Numbered from the stretch's first letter, positions 16,087 to 25,716 are shown. The stretch: 33,988 nucleotides of DNA from Acidobacteria bacterium Ga0077522 (GCA_001464065.1 LNDN01000168.1:1-33988), one strand, 5' to 3'. The notes: a model not told the origin generated them from the letters alone. Numbers and translations are program-made.

Positions 16087-16129
16087 CAAAAGACGCGGGG
16101 CGCGACCGGATGGCCCCGGACGCGCCCCG
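16087..16129 (-). terminator. Intrinsic terminator downstream of the DUF4870 gene
   Basis: 9-bp perfect stem CGGGGCGCG/CGCGCCCCG (16096-16104 with 16121-16129) whose loop contains a second CCGG/CCGG pairing; on the minus strand it is followed by CGTCTTTTGGG. It lies about 50 bp past the DUF4870 stop and separates that gene from mrp. Confidence 0.75.
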
Positions 16130-16177
16130 TACGATGTCCATGCCCCGGATGCCCGACGGCCCCGGGGACTGCCTGGC

Positions 16178-16534
16178 CTAGAGGTTGGCGGCCTGGCTCT
16201 CGGCGATGTCGCCGATCACGGGCAGCTTCCACCATTCACCCTTGAAGGCCTTGAGCAGCGCAATCAGCCAGACCACGAACATGCCGATGCCGACGAGCGG
16301 CCAGAGCAGCAGGGTGGCCCACCCGAGCACCGGAATCATCCCGAAGATGCTGAGGCCGAAGAAAATCACAATCCAGGCCACGAGCAGGCCGAGCGACTGC
16401 ACGGCGTGGAACTTGACGAGCTTGCTGCCCTTCTCGATCACGAGGAAGACGATGGCGATGATCGGGATGTAGGCGAGGGCGGCCGCGACGTTCGCGTCAA
16501 GACCCGTGGACGACTTCTCTGCAACGGTATTCAT
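16178..16534 (-). CDS. DUF4870/Tic20-like membrane protein
   Basis: 118 residues with three hydrophobic segments (about 19-36, 49-69 and 72-97) and the family features FLVIEKGSKLVKFHAVQSL between helices one and two. DUF4870 proteins are small inner-membrane proteins of unknown role. A strong ribosome-binding site AAGGAG lies 8 nt before the ATG at 16534. It stands alone between a terminator and a gap of about 110 bp in which I see no other feature. Confidence 0.88.
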   Translation of the reverse strand: MNTVAEKSSTGLDANVAAALAYIPIIAIVFLVIEKGSKLVKFHAVQSLGLLVAWIVIFFGLSIFGMIPVLGWATLLLWPLVGIGMFVVWLIALLKAFKGEWWKLPVIGDIAESQAANL

Positions 16535-16648
16535 TCGCGCTCCTTCTTCCCATCAACGTGTTCGCGGGAGGGGACGAACAGCGGCCACCGGCGCTGACGG
16601 TGCACCCGTCGGGCACTGGCGAGACGGCGAACACGGGAGACGTGGGCA

Positions 16649-17047
16649 TCATACCCCCGAACGGTCGGGCTGATGGCGCTCGAACATGCGCTTGCCGGCC
16701 TCCTGCAGGAGCACCCAGAACGCATACGCCGACAGGGCGGTGCCGAAGGGAATCACGAAGATGTTGACGATCGCGAGCACCAGAGCCACCGGACGCGCCC
16801 ACGGCTGGTGCTGCGGCAGCGCCCACCCGACCCCGAGCAGCACGCCGCCCCACACCAGGGCGAGCGCCGCGCACGCGAAGAAGATCGCGGCGGCGAGGCT
16901 CGCCGCCACTTCCGGCCCCGCGCGCACGGTGAGACTCACCGCGCCGATGCCCAGCAGCATCAGCGACAGCGCCGCGAGCGACGCCAGCCACCCGGCGACG
17001 ACATAGAGTCGGCCGAGCAACTGGATGTGAAGGAGGATCCGGGTCAC
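16649..17047 (-). CDS. Polytopic membrane protein, unknown
   Basis: 132 residues with about four membrane segments (around 13-39, 49-77, 83-100 and 103-113), ending in a basic tail (KRMFERHQPDRS). I do not recognise a family. The GTG start at 17047 overlaps the stop of the upstream DnaJ-like gene by 4 bp (GTGA), so the two are translationally coupled; a longer frame upstream is Arg/Ala-rich shadow. The coupling suggests that the zinc-finger protein and this membrane protein act together, perhaps at the membrane, but no function can be given. Confidence 0.72.
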   Translation of the reverse strand: MTRILLHIQLLGRLYVVAGWLASLAALSLMLLGIGAVSLTVRAGPEVAASLAAAIFFACAALALVWGGVLLGVGWALPQHQPWARPVALVLAIVNIFVIPFGTALSAYAFWVLLQEAGKRMFERHQPDRSGV

Positions 17048-17595
17048 CTGACGGTGAGCCGCACGTCGAGGCGCACCAGCGGCCCGTACGGGAGCGCGAG
17101 CCGGTACCGCAGCGCCGTCCCGCCTGGCGTGTTGGCAGGCACGCGCACGACCACGTACCGGGTGGCCAGCGCCGTCCCGGCCCCCGCGCAGGCCTCGCAG
17201 GGCTCGCCCCACACTTCGCCGCGGCCTCCGCAGGGGTCACACAGGGCCGGCAGGTGCACGCAGAGCGGCACCCGCGCACTGCGGCGTGCTTCGAGGGGCG
17301 TCAGGGCGACGTCTACCACCAGGCGGACCGACGGCGCGTCGGCCTCCGCGAAGTCGCGACGCGCGTGATCGATGGCCTGCTGCCCCGAGGGGAAATCCAG
17401 CGCGACCTCGTCGCACAAGGCACGGTCCATCCGGCGCTCCGGCTCGAGCGCGCGCACGAGGTGCAGCCCCGGCGTCGGCGTCCGAGGCGTGGCGACGGGC
17501 ATCGCATGCGCGACGAGGGCCCACGCGGGGACGGCGCGTGCCGGCCCGCGTCGAGCGGCGCCAGAGACCTCGGCGATACGGTAGTAGTCGTGCAT
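17044..17595 (-). CDS. DnaJ-like protein with degenerate J domain and zinc finger
   Basis: 183 residues. The N-terminus MHDYYRIAEVSGAA resembles the first helix of a J domain (DYYxxLGVxxxA). At the position where the HPD loop should come (His30) the sequence is His-Ala-Met, so it should not stimulate a DnaK ATPase. Residues 119-126 (CDPCGGRG) and 133-140 (CEACAGAG) form two CxxCxGxG motifs, half the number in DnaJ, followed by a beta-rich tail (VVVRVPANTPGGTALRY) like a DnaJ C-terminal substrate-binding domain. I chose ATG 17595, which fits the J-domain start; ATG 17619 would add eight residues. Coupled to the membrane protein downstream. Confidence 0.72.
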   Translation of the reverse strand: MHDYYRIAEVSGAARRGPARAVPAWALVAHAMPVATPRTPTPGLHLVRALEPERRMDRALCDEVALDFPSGQQAIDHARRDFAEADAPSVRLVVDVALTPLEARRSARVPLCVHLPALCDPCGGRGEVWGEPCEACAGAGTALATRYVVVRVPANTPGGTALRYRLALPYGPLVRLDVRLTVR

Positions 17596-17696
17596 GACCT
17601 GCGGGGTGCCGTGCGGCACTGCGTAGTGTGGGGAGCGCCTCTGCCGCTTGTCAAGGCGCGAGCCGTGCTGCCGATATCCCCGTTGAGGAGCGACGC

Positions 17697-17903
17697 GTGG
17701 CAGACCGACAGGAGTGCCCGATGTGTGGAGACTCGATGCGGCTCGAACCCGTCGAACAGATCAGCCGAATCGCCGGGACGCTGCAGAACTCCACCCGTCA
17801 CGTGCTCGAATGGCGCTGTCCCGACTGCGACTACTTCGAGGAAGTCGATGGCCAGATCGAGGGGCTGCCGCAGGAACTGGAGTCGTGGCTGAAGAAGAAG
17901 TGA
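17697..17903 (+). CDS. Small zinc-ribbon protein
   Basis: 68 residues with two CxxC knuckles, Cys7/Cys10 (CPMCG) and Cys41/Cys44 (CPDCDYFEE), spaced as in a zinc ribbon, ending in a charged tail (LESWLKKK). The GTG at 17697 is preferred because GAGGAG lies 6 nt upstream. No catalytic part; a nucleic-acid or protein adaptor role is possible but unknown. It is divergent from the DnaJ-like gene (about 100 bp apart) and convergent with addA, with only 6 bp between the two stop codons. Confidence 0.8.
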   Translation: MADRQECPMCGDSMRLEPVEQISRIAGTLQNSTRHVLEWRCPDCDYFEEVDGQIEGLPQELESWLKKK

Positions 17904-17918
17904 CGCGTGCTACGCGTC
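17902..17918. terminator. Compact hairpin between two convergent stop codons
   Basis: GACGCGT/ACGCGTC, a perfect 7-bp stem with a 3-nt loop, spanning the TGA of the zinc-ribbon gene and the TAG of addA. There is no T-run, but the placement suggests a shared bidirectional end. Confidence 0.4.
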
Positions 17919-20900
17919 GAAGGGCAACCGACCGGTCACGAGCGCCCGCGGCGGCTCGGGTCGCCGCGCATGGACCAGCTGGCCGGCCACAGGTGTGCCG
18001 GGCAACATCTGCCTGACGGCGTCGACGTACAGGGCGAGTTGCCGCCGATGCGACGGCTGCGGGCGGCCGGTCTTGAACTCCAGCACCAGCATGCGGTCGC
18101 CGTCCGGCACCAGGCAATCGATGATGCCGCGGACCAGGCGCACGCGACCCGCCTCGTCGTGTCGAAACACGACAGGCACCTCGAACCGCGCCAGCGGTGA
18201 CGCCAGCACGCGACGCAGGACCTCGTCCCGCCACACTTCCCGCACCAGCACCACGACGTCGTCGGCAAACGCCGCACCGTCGCCGACCACGAGCCGCTCG
18301 TCCGGATCGAGATCGCCGAGGATCCGGGCCCGCAGCGTCGCATCCGCCTCGTCGGCCACGGCGCGCGCCAGCAGGCGATGCACGGCACGCCCGGTGACGA
18401 GATCGACGTCCAGCACGGGACGGTCGCGCGACATCGACAGCCCCGCCGCCGGACCGGATGCCAGATCGGTCACGCGCCCACGTGGCATGCGCGCCTGCGT
18501 GGCGAGCGGCCGCAGCGACAGCGGGACGACGTCGCTGACGGCTACGGCCGCCTCGGTGGCCGCCGGTGCGTCCACGTCGGCGCCTGGCGGGCACACGCGG
18601 AAGCGGTGGACGTGGGCACCGCCCGTCCACGTGACCTCGCCAGGGCCAGCCAGCGCGGCATGCATCGCCTCGATCATCGTCGGCGGGCAGACGCTGGCGA
18701 GGCTGCCCGGCCCCGCCACGATCCGCCCCTGCCGCTGCGCCGCCGCACTCAGATAGAGGCGCTCGCGGGCGCGGGTCACGGCCACGTACGTCAGGCGCTT
18801 GCTCTCCTCGCGGTCGCGCACCTGCTCGGCTTCGGTCGCGCCCGGCTCATAGCGCGCCACGCCGACGATGGGCTCGTCGCCGCTGTCGCCGGCCACCACC
18901 CGCAACGGTGGCGGCACGCCACCCGTGCCGCGGGTGATGTTGACGAGAAAGACGGTCGGAAACTCGAGCCCCTTGGACGCATGCACCGTCATCAGGTTGA
19001 CGGCATCGGCGGCATCCACCGCGGCGTTGGATTCATCACCGGCCGACACGCGGTCGATGTGCCCGGCGATGCGCGCCATGGTGGCGTAACCACGGTTCTG
19101 GATGCGGCGCGCCAGGCCGCGGAACTTCTTGACGTTCTCGCGCGCCTGCTGCTGCCGATGGCCACGCAGCGTGGCGGCGTACGCCGACGCCTCGATCACG
19201 TGGTCGACGACGTCGGCCGGTGGCAACCGATCGACCATCGCCAGCCAGCCTGGCCAGGCGGCGTGCAGTCGCGCCAGCGCCTCGACGTCGTCGGCCGGCA
19301 GCGTGCCGGCGGCGAGCGTGTGCCCGGACAGCCCGGTCGCCAGGTCAGGCGCGAGGCGGCGCAGCGTGTCGTCGGAGATGCCGACGAAGCCCGATCGCAG
19401 GAACGCGGCCGCCCGCAGATCGGACTCCGGCGCGGCCAGCACACGGACGAGGGCGACGAGATCCTTGATCTCGTCCGAGTCGTAGAAGCCGAGGCCCTTG
19501 TAGACGTAGCTCGGGATGTCGCGTGCAGAGAGCGCCCGTTCGAACTCGCGATGGCTCTCGCGCGACCGGAAGAGGACGGCGATGTCACCCGGGCGTGCGC
19601 GCCGCGGCGTGTCGCCGCCGCGGTCGGTCACCAGGCCCTCATCGAGGAGCCGCACGATCTCGGTGGCCACGCCGGCCGCACATGCCTCGACGTCCTCGCC
19701 GACGACGAGGCCGAGGCGTGGCTCGGGTTCGCGCCCGGTCTCGTGCCCGGTGGGCAAGGGGAAGCGATCGTCTGGGCCGTAGCGGAAGGCCACCGCCGGC
19801 GGGGCGCCGGCCTGCACCATGCCGGCGGCGATGTCGTTGGAGAACGCCAGCAGGTCGGGGTGCGATCGGAAGCTCTGCGAGATCGCCTGACGCACCGGCC
19901 CCTCGCCGCCCATCTGCTGCACGAACGCCACCGCCTCGTCGAGCAGGCCGACGTCGGCGTCGCGAAAGCGATAGATCGACTGCTTGCGATCGCCGACGAG
20001 GAACAGCGACGGTGGCAGCGGGCCCTCGTGCCCGAGCCCGAGCCCCTCCCCCCAGGACTGGACGAGTGACGCGACGAGCTGCCACTGCAGGCGACTGGTG
20101 TCCTGGAACTCGTCCACCAGCACGTGCTGGAAGCGCGCCTCGAGTCGGAAGCGACTCCGCGAGAACTCGTCCATCTGCCCGAGCAACAACACGGCGCGGG
20201 CCAGCACCTCCGAGAAGTCGAGCGCATCATGCAGCACCAGCGTCTGGAGGTATCGACGATGGGCGAGACGAAAGACGCGTCGGATGCCGCGGGCCAGCAG
20301 CACGTTGAGCGACGCCTCGAAACCGCGACGCGCCGCGATCACCGCATCGGCCACCACCGGCAGGCCGGCGCGATGGGCATCGAAGGCGGCCGCCGTGGCG
20401 AAGCTGGCCTTGACGGCCACGGGCTTCTTGCGTGGCGTCCCCTCGCGCGTGAGCACCCAGCGGGCCAGACCATCGAGCGCCGCACGGACCTCGGCCGGAC
20501 TCATCGGCACGGCGTCGGCATCGGCGATCAGTCTCGTCAGATCGAGCGCGACCAGGCTCCAGAGCGGCGCGTCCGGCGGCGCCGTCGCCATCCACGCCGA
20601 CACGCCGCCGGGCAGGCCGTCGAGGTGCTGGCGCAGGTCCTGGCGGGCACGGGTGGCGGCCGCGGCCTCCGATCGCACCTGGCGCACCTGGCGGCCGAGA
20701 TACCGTCGCAGTGCCGCCGGGGCCACGAAGCGACGTTCGAGCAGCACGCGCAGGCCTTCGGCCAGGCGCGGCAGCGTCATCTGCGCCAGCACGAGGCGAA
20801 TGCCCTCGTCGAAGGGGGCCCGATCGCGACACTCGCGCAGCGTGCGGTCGAGCGACATCTCCACCAGCCGCGCGACCTCGGTCTCGTCGGCCAGCGTGAA

Positions 20901-21257
20901 GCCGGGGTCGAGCCCGGCCTCGAGCGGGAACTCGCGCAACAGCGAGAAGCAGAACGCATCGATCGTCGAGACGGCGATCTCGTTGGCGCGGTCGCGCAAC
21001 GACTGCCACACGCCCGGGTGCCTGGCCTGCAGGTCCGTCACGATGCGGTCGCGCATCTCGGCGGCCGCCTTGCGCGTGAAGGTGATGGCCAGGACGTGCC
21101 GGGGATCGACGCCGGCGGCCAGCAGCGCCAGATAGCGATCGACCAGGACGCGGGTCTTGCCCGTGCCGGCAGACGCCTCGAGCACGACGTGGTGACGCGG
21201 GTCGGTCGCGTACGTGCGCGCCGACTGGTCGACCGGCACCAGCGGTGTCTCACTCAT
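17910..21257 (-). CDS. addA: AddA-like UvrD/Rep helicase-nuclease
   Basis: 1115-residue superfamily 1A helicase with a C-terminal nuclease. Walker A is ASAGTGKT (28-35), followed by the ITFTRKAAAEM motif Ia region; motif II is LVDEFQDTSRLQW; later helicase motifs include VGDRKQSIYRFRDAD, LMTVHASKGLEFP and TYVAVTRARERLYL. The C-terminal PD-(D/E)XK nuclease carries GIIDCLVPDGD and VLEFKTG with a following Q-x3-Y. This is the AddA subunit of AddAB, which processes double-strand ends for RecA loading. The start ATG 21257 overlaps the addB stop by 8 bp; the longer frame upstream is addB shadow. Confidence 0.9.
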   Translation of the reverse strand: MSETPLVPVDQSARTYATDPRHHVVLEASAGTGKTRVLVDRYLALLAAGVDPRHVLAITFTRKAAAEMRDRIVTDLQARHPGVWQSLRDRANEIAVSTIDAFCFSLLREFPLEAGLDPGFTLADETEVARLVEMSLDRTLRECRDRAPFDEGIRLVLAQMTLPRLAEGLRVLLERRFVAPAALRRYLGRQVRQVRSEAAAATRARQDLRQHLDGLPGGVSAWMATAPPDAPLWSLVALDLTRLIADADAVPMSPAEVRAALDGLARWVLTREGTPRKKPVAVKASFATAAAFDAHRAGLPVVADAVIAARRGFEASLNVLLARGIRRVFRLAHRRYLQTLVLHDALDFSEVLARAVLLLGQMDEFSRSRFRLEARFQHVLVDEFQDTSRLQWQLVASLVQSWGEGLGLGHEGPLPPSLFLVGDRKQSIYRFRDADVGLLDEAVAFVQQMGGEGPVRQAISQSFRSHPDLLAFSNDIAAGMVQAGAPPAVAFRYGPDDRFPLPTGHETGREPEPRLGLVVGEDVEACAAGVATEIVRLLDEGLVTDRGGDTPRRARPGDIAVLFRSRESHREFERALSARDIPSYVYKGLGFYDSDEIKDLVALVRVLAAPESDLRAAAFLRSGFVGISDDTLRRLAPDLATGLSGHTLAAGTLPADDVEALARLHAAWPGWLAMVDRLPPADVVDHVIEASAYAATLRGHRQQQARENVKKFRGLARRIQNRGYATMARIAGHIDRVSAGDESNAAVDAADAVNLMTVHASKGLEFPTVFLVNITRGTGGVPPPLRVVAGDSGDEPIVGVARYEPGATEAEQVRDREESKRLTYVAVTRARERLYLSAAAQRQGRIVAGPGSLASVCPPTMIEAMHAALAGPGEVTWTGGAHVHRFRVCPPGADVDAPAATEAAVAVSDVVPLSLRPLATQARMPRGRVTDLASGPAAGLSMSRDRPVLDVDLVTGRAVHRLLARAVADEADATLRARILGDLDPDERLVVGDGAAFADDVVVLVREVWRDEVLRRVLASPLARFEVPVVFRHDEAGRVRLVRGIIDCLVPDGDRMLVLEFKTGRPQPSHRRQLALYVDAVRQMLPGTPVAGQLVHARRPEPPRALVTGRLPFDA

Positions 21258-24200
21258 CGCCGACGTAGTCCTTCCGGCAGACACTGGCGTAGTCGCAGAA
21301 CTGGCAGCGGAACGGATTGTGTGGCGCGACGGGAAAGGCGCCCGACTCGATGCGATCGACCGCCGCGGTGAAGTCGAGGGCGTGCTGGTCGGCCCCTTTC
21401 GCGTCGCTGACGGCCTGCACCCACGGGACGTCCTCGCGGAAGGCGACAAAACCGCTCGGCGCGATGCCGACGTCGCGACCCGACGCCCGCTCCTGCTGCA
21501 CGACGGCGTGGGCATAGACGCCGGGCTGGAGCGCCTGCGACGGTCGACGTCCCGTCTTGTAGTCCACCACACGGATGCGGCCGTCGGTGGTCCAGTCGAC
21601 GCGGTCGATGCGCCCTCGCAGGTGGACGGTGCGCGTGCCCTCGGCGGCCGGCAGCGTGACGTGCTGATCGATCGGATGCTCGAGTGTGCGGCGGGCGACG
21701 TCCCCGAACAGTTCGACCTCCACCCGCAACATCTTCTCGAGTACGCCCGTGGCCACGGCCGATCCGAACAGCCGCACCCGCTCGATGGCGCGATCGGCCG
21801 GCGGCAGGGCCCGCAACGCGCGTTCGGCGACCTCGGCGAACACGGCGCGCGCCTCCGGAAGGTCGGCGGGCCGCACGCCCACGTGGCCCAGGCGTCGCCA
21901 CTGCACGAAGCAGTCGTGCAGCACGTCGTGCAGCAGCAGTCCCGCGTCCCGTGCCGGCAACCCCGGCTCGTCGTCGGCCTCCTCCTTGAGCCCCAGCACG
22001 CGTCCGGCGAAGTACTGGAACGGGCAGTGAAGATAGGTCTCGACGGCCGTCACGCTGTAGCGGTCACCGGCGACCGGACTCGTCTGCCCGGCGGTAGCCC
22101 GGGCCGGCCGGGCGAGCCGCCACGCGGCCCAGTCGCGGGCGCCGGCGTCGAGCACCGTGGCCGAGGGGATGGCCGGCGTCGCCAGCAGCGCGTCCTCGCG
22201 AGTGACGGCCAGGTGTCGTTCCTCTGCGGGCACCGGGACGAGACCGTCGGCACCGAACACCAGGAGTTCGTCGAGCAACGACGAGGGCCGGACCACGGCA
22301 TCCTGATCGAGTTCGGGCACGGAGACGCCGACGGCGACGGCCGGCAGCGCGAGGAGATCGGCGAATCGCGCGCGCAGGGCGCCGGTGCGCGTGCGTTCCT
22401 CCGCCCACCCCAGGCGTTCGAGCATGAAGGCGGGATAGAAGATTTCGCGCGCCGACGGCTCGGGCCACTCGCCTTCCAGCAGACCGACGATGCGCAGGTG
22501 ATCGAAGAGGCCGTAGGGCGCCGCATCGGCGTCCACCAGGTGCACGCCGTCCTCGTTGCGCGGCAGAGCGAACGTGCGTTCCTCGATCCAGCGTCTGACG
22601 AGGATGCAGGTATCGCGCGCGGGCACCGGTGTCGGGTCGTGCGTGGCCAGCGCCTGCTCGAGGTGCGCCAGCAGCAGGTCGACGGCCGCGCGCGTACGGC
22701 GGGTGCGGCTGGCCTCGGGCTCGTCGTCGGCCGGCAGGCGCTCGCAGGCGTGCCAGGCGGTGTGCAGGGCCCGGACGTGCTCGGCTCCGGCGGCCGGTCC
22801 CTGCAGCGGCGCCAGATGCGCGAGCCATGGACGAATGGCGTCGGCGACGGCGCGCGCCGCCTGCTCCTGCCGCCACTCCTCGGCGTACCGACTGTGGCCC
22901 GCCGTGCCTTCCTGTGGCGGCGCCGACGCCGGCGCGGTACGCAACTGGTCGAGATGATCGAGGGTGCCGAGATAACGCTGCCGGGCCAGCCACACGTCGA
23001 AGGCGGCGATGTCGCGTGGCCCAATCGGCGTGCCATCGTCGCGCCGCACGAGCACGTGTGGCGATCGCAGCACCGTGACGAGCGCCGCACGCGTGAATCC
23101 CGACAACGCGGCGTCCATGAGCAGGTCGAGTCCCGCAGCCCAGGGCTCGGCGGCCAGCGGCAGCGTGCCGGACGACTGGTACGGGATGCCTGCCGCGCCG
23201 AGCAGGAACTGCGCCGCGTAGAGATACGGCAGCGGGCGACGATAGACGAGGGCCGATGACGACGCGTCGGCGGGCTGCAGGGCCTTGAGCCGGCGCGCGT
23301 AGGCCAGCACTTCCTCGTCGCGATCGCGACAGCCGATCCATCGACGTTCAGTGGAGCCGACCTCCAGCCGCGTCTCTGCCGGCCGCTGCCGCAGCACACG
23401 CACGTCGATCGTGTCGGGCCAGATCCGACGGAGGCGCGCGAAGAGACCGTCGGCAACCCGGCGCGTCGCCACGACGTCGAGGCGGGTCAGGCCGGGCGCG
23501 TGCGCGAGCAGGTGGAGGTCGACGGGCCAGAGCCCGTTGGCGTCGGCGTGATGGTCGGCGACGGTGACGATCACGTGCGAGGGGCACCAGGCCCGCGCCG
23601 ACTGTCGCAGCGCCGCCCGCAGCGCGCGCTCGTCGAGCCCCTCGAGCGCGTCGACGCGCGCCTCGAATCGTCGGTACGCCTCCTGCAGGAATCGCGTCTG
23701 CAGCAGCAGTCGCTCCGCCCCGCGATCGGTGGATGCCTCGGCGGACAACCGGGCCGCGGCCTCGTCGAGCCAGGCTGAGGCGTCGTGCCCGAGACGACCG
23801 ATCTGATCGTGGAACCGCAGCATCTCGGCCACGAGCCCCGGCCTCAGCAGGAAGGGCGGTCGGTGGATGCGAGAGGCCTGTCGCGCGCTCGCCCCCATCA
23901 GCACTTCGCGTGTGAGCGGGGCCAGACGAGGCGCCTCGAGACGCGCGCCGAGATGCCACGCGTCGTACAGCTGGTCGCGGGTCAGCGATCGCGGCATCGC
24001 CAGTGTGCCGCGCGTGCCATCGGCGACGCGATGCCCAAGCGCCTCCTGCAACGCCCGGGGCGCCACCCACTGCTCGGCGAGCACACGTTGCTCGAGCGTT
24101 CGCTGCCACTGCTCGGCCGCCGCGCGGCTCGGCACGACGATGGACGGCGGGTCGATCGCGCCAGGACCAGACGAGGAGCCCTCGCCGATCCGCGCCTCGA

Positions 24201-24282
24201 CCGCGGGCAGGCAGAGCAGCACGAGGGCCCGCTGCCAGGCATCGACGTCGTCGGCCTGGATCAGGCGGATCACGGGAGGCAT
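21250..24282 (-). CDS. addB: AddB-like PD-(D/E)XK nuclease subunit
   Basis: 1010 residues. The C-terminal region contains a RecB-type nuclease: RGRIDRVDW, then VVDYKTG with a downstream Q/Y helix. Cysteines in CPFQYFAGRVLGLK and CQFCDYASVCRKD are arranged like the four ligands of the AddB iron-sulfur cluster that clamps the nuclease domain. The N-terminal part is a degenerate helicase-like fold without a Walker A motif. Adjacency to addA with an 8-bp overlap supports an AddAB complex. I start at ATG 24282 (MPPVIRLIQAD), 2 bp after the stop of the upstream gene in its shifted frame; the same reading frame stays open to 25857 and could be mis-annotated as one 1400+ residue protein. Confidence 0.87.
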   Translation of the reverse strand: MPPVIRLIQADDVDAWQRALVLLCLPAVEARIGEGSSSGPGAIDPPSIVVPSRAAAEQWQRTLEQRVLAEQWVAPRALQEALGHRVADGTRGTLAMPRSLTRDQLYDAWHLGARLEAPRLAPLTREVLMGASARQASRIHRPPFLLRPGLVAEMLRFHDQIGRLGHDASAWLDEAAARLSAEASTDRGAERLLLQTRFLQEAYRRFEARVDALEGLDERALRAALRQSARAWCPSHVIVTVADHHADANGLWPVDLHLLAHAPGLTRLDVVATRRVADGLFARLRRIWPDTIDVRVLRQRPAETRLEVGSTERRWIGCRDRDEEVLAYARRLKALQPADASSSALVYRRPLPYLYAAQFLLGAAGIPYQSSGTLPLAAEPWAAGLDLLMDAALSGFTRAALVTVLRSPHVLVRRDDGTPIGPRDIAAFDVWLARQRYLGTLDHLDQLRTAPASAPPQEGTAGHSRYAEEWRQEQAARAVADAIRPWLAHLAPLQGPAAGAEHVRALHTAWHACERLPADDEPEASRTRRTRAAVDLLLAHLEQALATHDPTPVPARDTCILVRRWIEERTFALPRNEDGVHLVDADAAPYGLFDHLRIVGLLEGEWPEPSAREIFYPAFMLERLGWAEERTRTGALRARFADLLALPAVAVGVSVPELDQDAVVRPSSLLDELLVFGADGLVPVPAEERHLAVTREDALLATPAIPSATVLDAGARDWAAWRLARPARATAGQTSPVAGDRYSVTAVETYLHCPFQYFAGRVLGLKEEADDEPGLPARDAGLLLHDVLHDCFVQWRRLGHVGVRPADLPEARAVFAEVAERALRALPPADRAIERVRLFGSAVATGVLEKMLRVEVELFGDVARRTLEHPIDQHVTLPAAEGTRTVHLRGRIDRVDWTTDGRIRVVDYKTGRRPSQALQPGVYAHAVVQQERASGRDVGIAPSGFVAFREDVPWVQAVSDAKGADQHALDFTAAVDRIESGAFPVAPHNPFRCQFCDYASVCRKDYVGDE

Positions 24283-24284
24283 CG

Positions 24285-25716
24285 TCAGGAACCCGTGCTC
24301 CCGGGCAGCGACGGGGGCCGCAGCAGCGCCGGCACATCGGTGCGCAGTTGCTGCAACAGCATCAGCGCCCCGGCGGCAGCGGCGGAGGCATCCCAGGCCT
24401 GCTGCAGATCGCCGCTGCGGACCGCGGCCCGGCGCGTCAGCACGGCACGCGTGGCGAGTTGCTGGGCCGAGAGCCACAGCTGCTGCGTCGCGCGAGCCTC
24501 CTCGGGCACGCTCCGCGTGGCATCCGCACGCGCCTCGCCCAGCAGCCGCTCCGCGCGTGCGAGCACGTCGGGGTCCGGACCGCTGAGTGCCTTGATCTCC
24601 TCGAGGGCCTGCGACAGGGCCGCGGTGGGCGAGAGAAACGGCGTCACGGTCGTCGCATAGGCGTCGAGCGCGGGGCGACGCTCGTGCCATCGCTCGAGCA
24701 GCAGACGCTGTCGTCGAGAGCGACGCGACGTCGGCCGGGCGCTGGCTCCTGAGTCGCGCGTCGCGCGCGAGCACGTCCTCACGCACCTGCATCAATCCGC
24801 GCACATCCGCCCGTGCGAGCAGCCGGCTCGTCTTCTCCAGCATCCAGGCGCGCAGTCGCTCATACCGACGGGTGACGCTGGCCTCGTCCCTGATCTGACG
24901 ACGAATCTGGCGGCCGGTGGTGCGCGCCCAGCGGCGATCCACGGCGGGCGCGGAGGCGAGCAGCGCCTCGGCAGACTGGAGCAGTTGCAGACGCTCGGTG
25001 GCATCGGTGACGCGCGGCGCCAGGCCGAGCGCCTGCGTGATCATGTCCTGCAGCGTCGGGGGCGGCAGCAGCGACGCGGGTGCCGGTGCGGTCGGCGCGG
25101 CCGGCGCCGTCGTCAGGGCCAGCGAGAAGGCCTGCTGGCCGGCAGCGGCACGCATGCCGTTCAGGAGATCGTCGACGACCGAAAGCGTCTGGGCGACATC
25201 GGCGGCGCGATGGCCGTGATGGGCGGCGGGCCACTGCGCCAAGCGGAGGCGAGCGGCTTCGAGGCGGCGGATGCGCTCCAGGGCGTCAGGGATGAGGGCG
25301 ACGTCGCGGAGTGTGGCGGCGACCTCCTCGGTGAACGCTGCGTAGGCCCGCGCGCCGCCCGCGGCCTCGAACTGCGTCCGACGCACCGCCTCGCGATAGG
25401 CGTCGGTCCGGGCCCAGTCGACACTGCTGGCGGCCAGCGTGATCGTGCGGGCGTGTGCCACACCTCCCGCATCCGGCACACCGAGCGGCACCTGCAGCAC
25501 CACGACGTCGTCCACGCGCGTGAACTCGCCGAGCGTGCTGACGATCTGCCCGTCGAGGAGGAAGACGCGAAACCAGGGATCGCGCGAGACGGCGTCCGCG
25601 GCGCTGGTCGCTGGCGCCGGCTGCGCGGCGGCCCCGACGGGGACGCCCGCACTGATCAGCGCGCACAGGACCAGGGAGAGCACAATCCTCCGATCATGGC
25701 CGCTTCCGCCGCCCAT
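24285..25716 (-). pseudogene. Exported protein of unknown function, interrupted by a +1 frameshift
   Basis: The first part (ATG 25716) has a signal peptide: a basic HDRR region, a VLSLVLCALISAG core and an AAAQ cleavage region, then a protein-like sequence to about QRPADVAS. Near 24705-24735 the sensible frame changes by +1 to one reading RRQRLLLERWHERRPALD and ending at TGA 24285. Beyond this point the original frame becomes an Arg/Ala-rich string typical of out-of-frame GC-rich DNA and runs on into addB. The combined product would be about 477 residues, alpha-helical and periplasmic; I recognise no family. A sequencing error, a true inactivating indel or a programmed shift would all look like this. 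GTG 25683 is an alternative start with GGAGG nearby but lacks the basic n-region. Confidence 0.65.
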
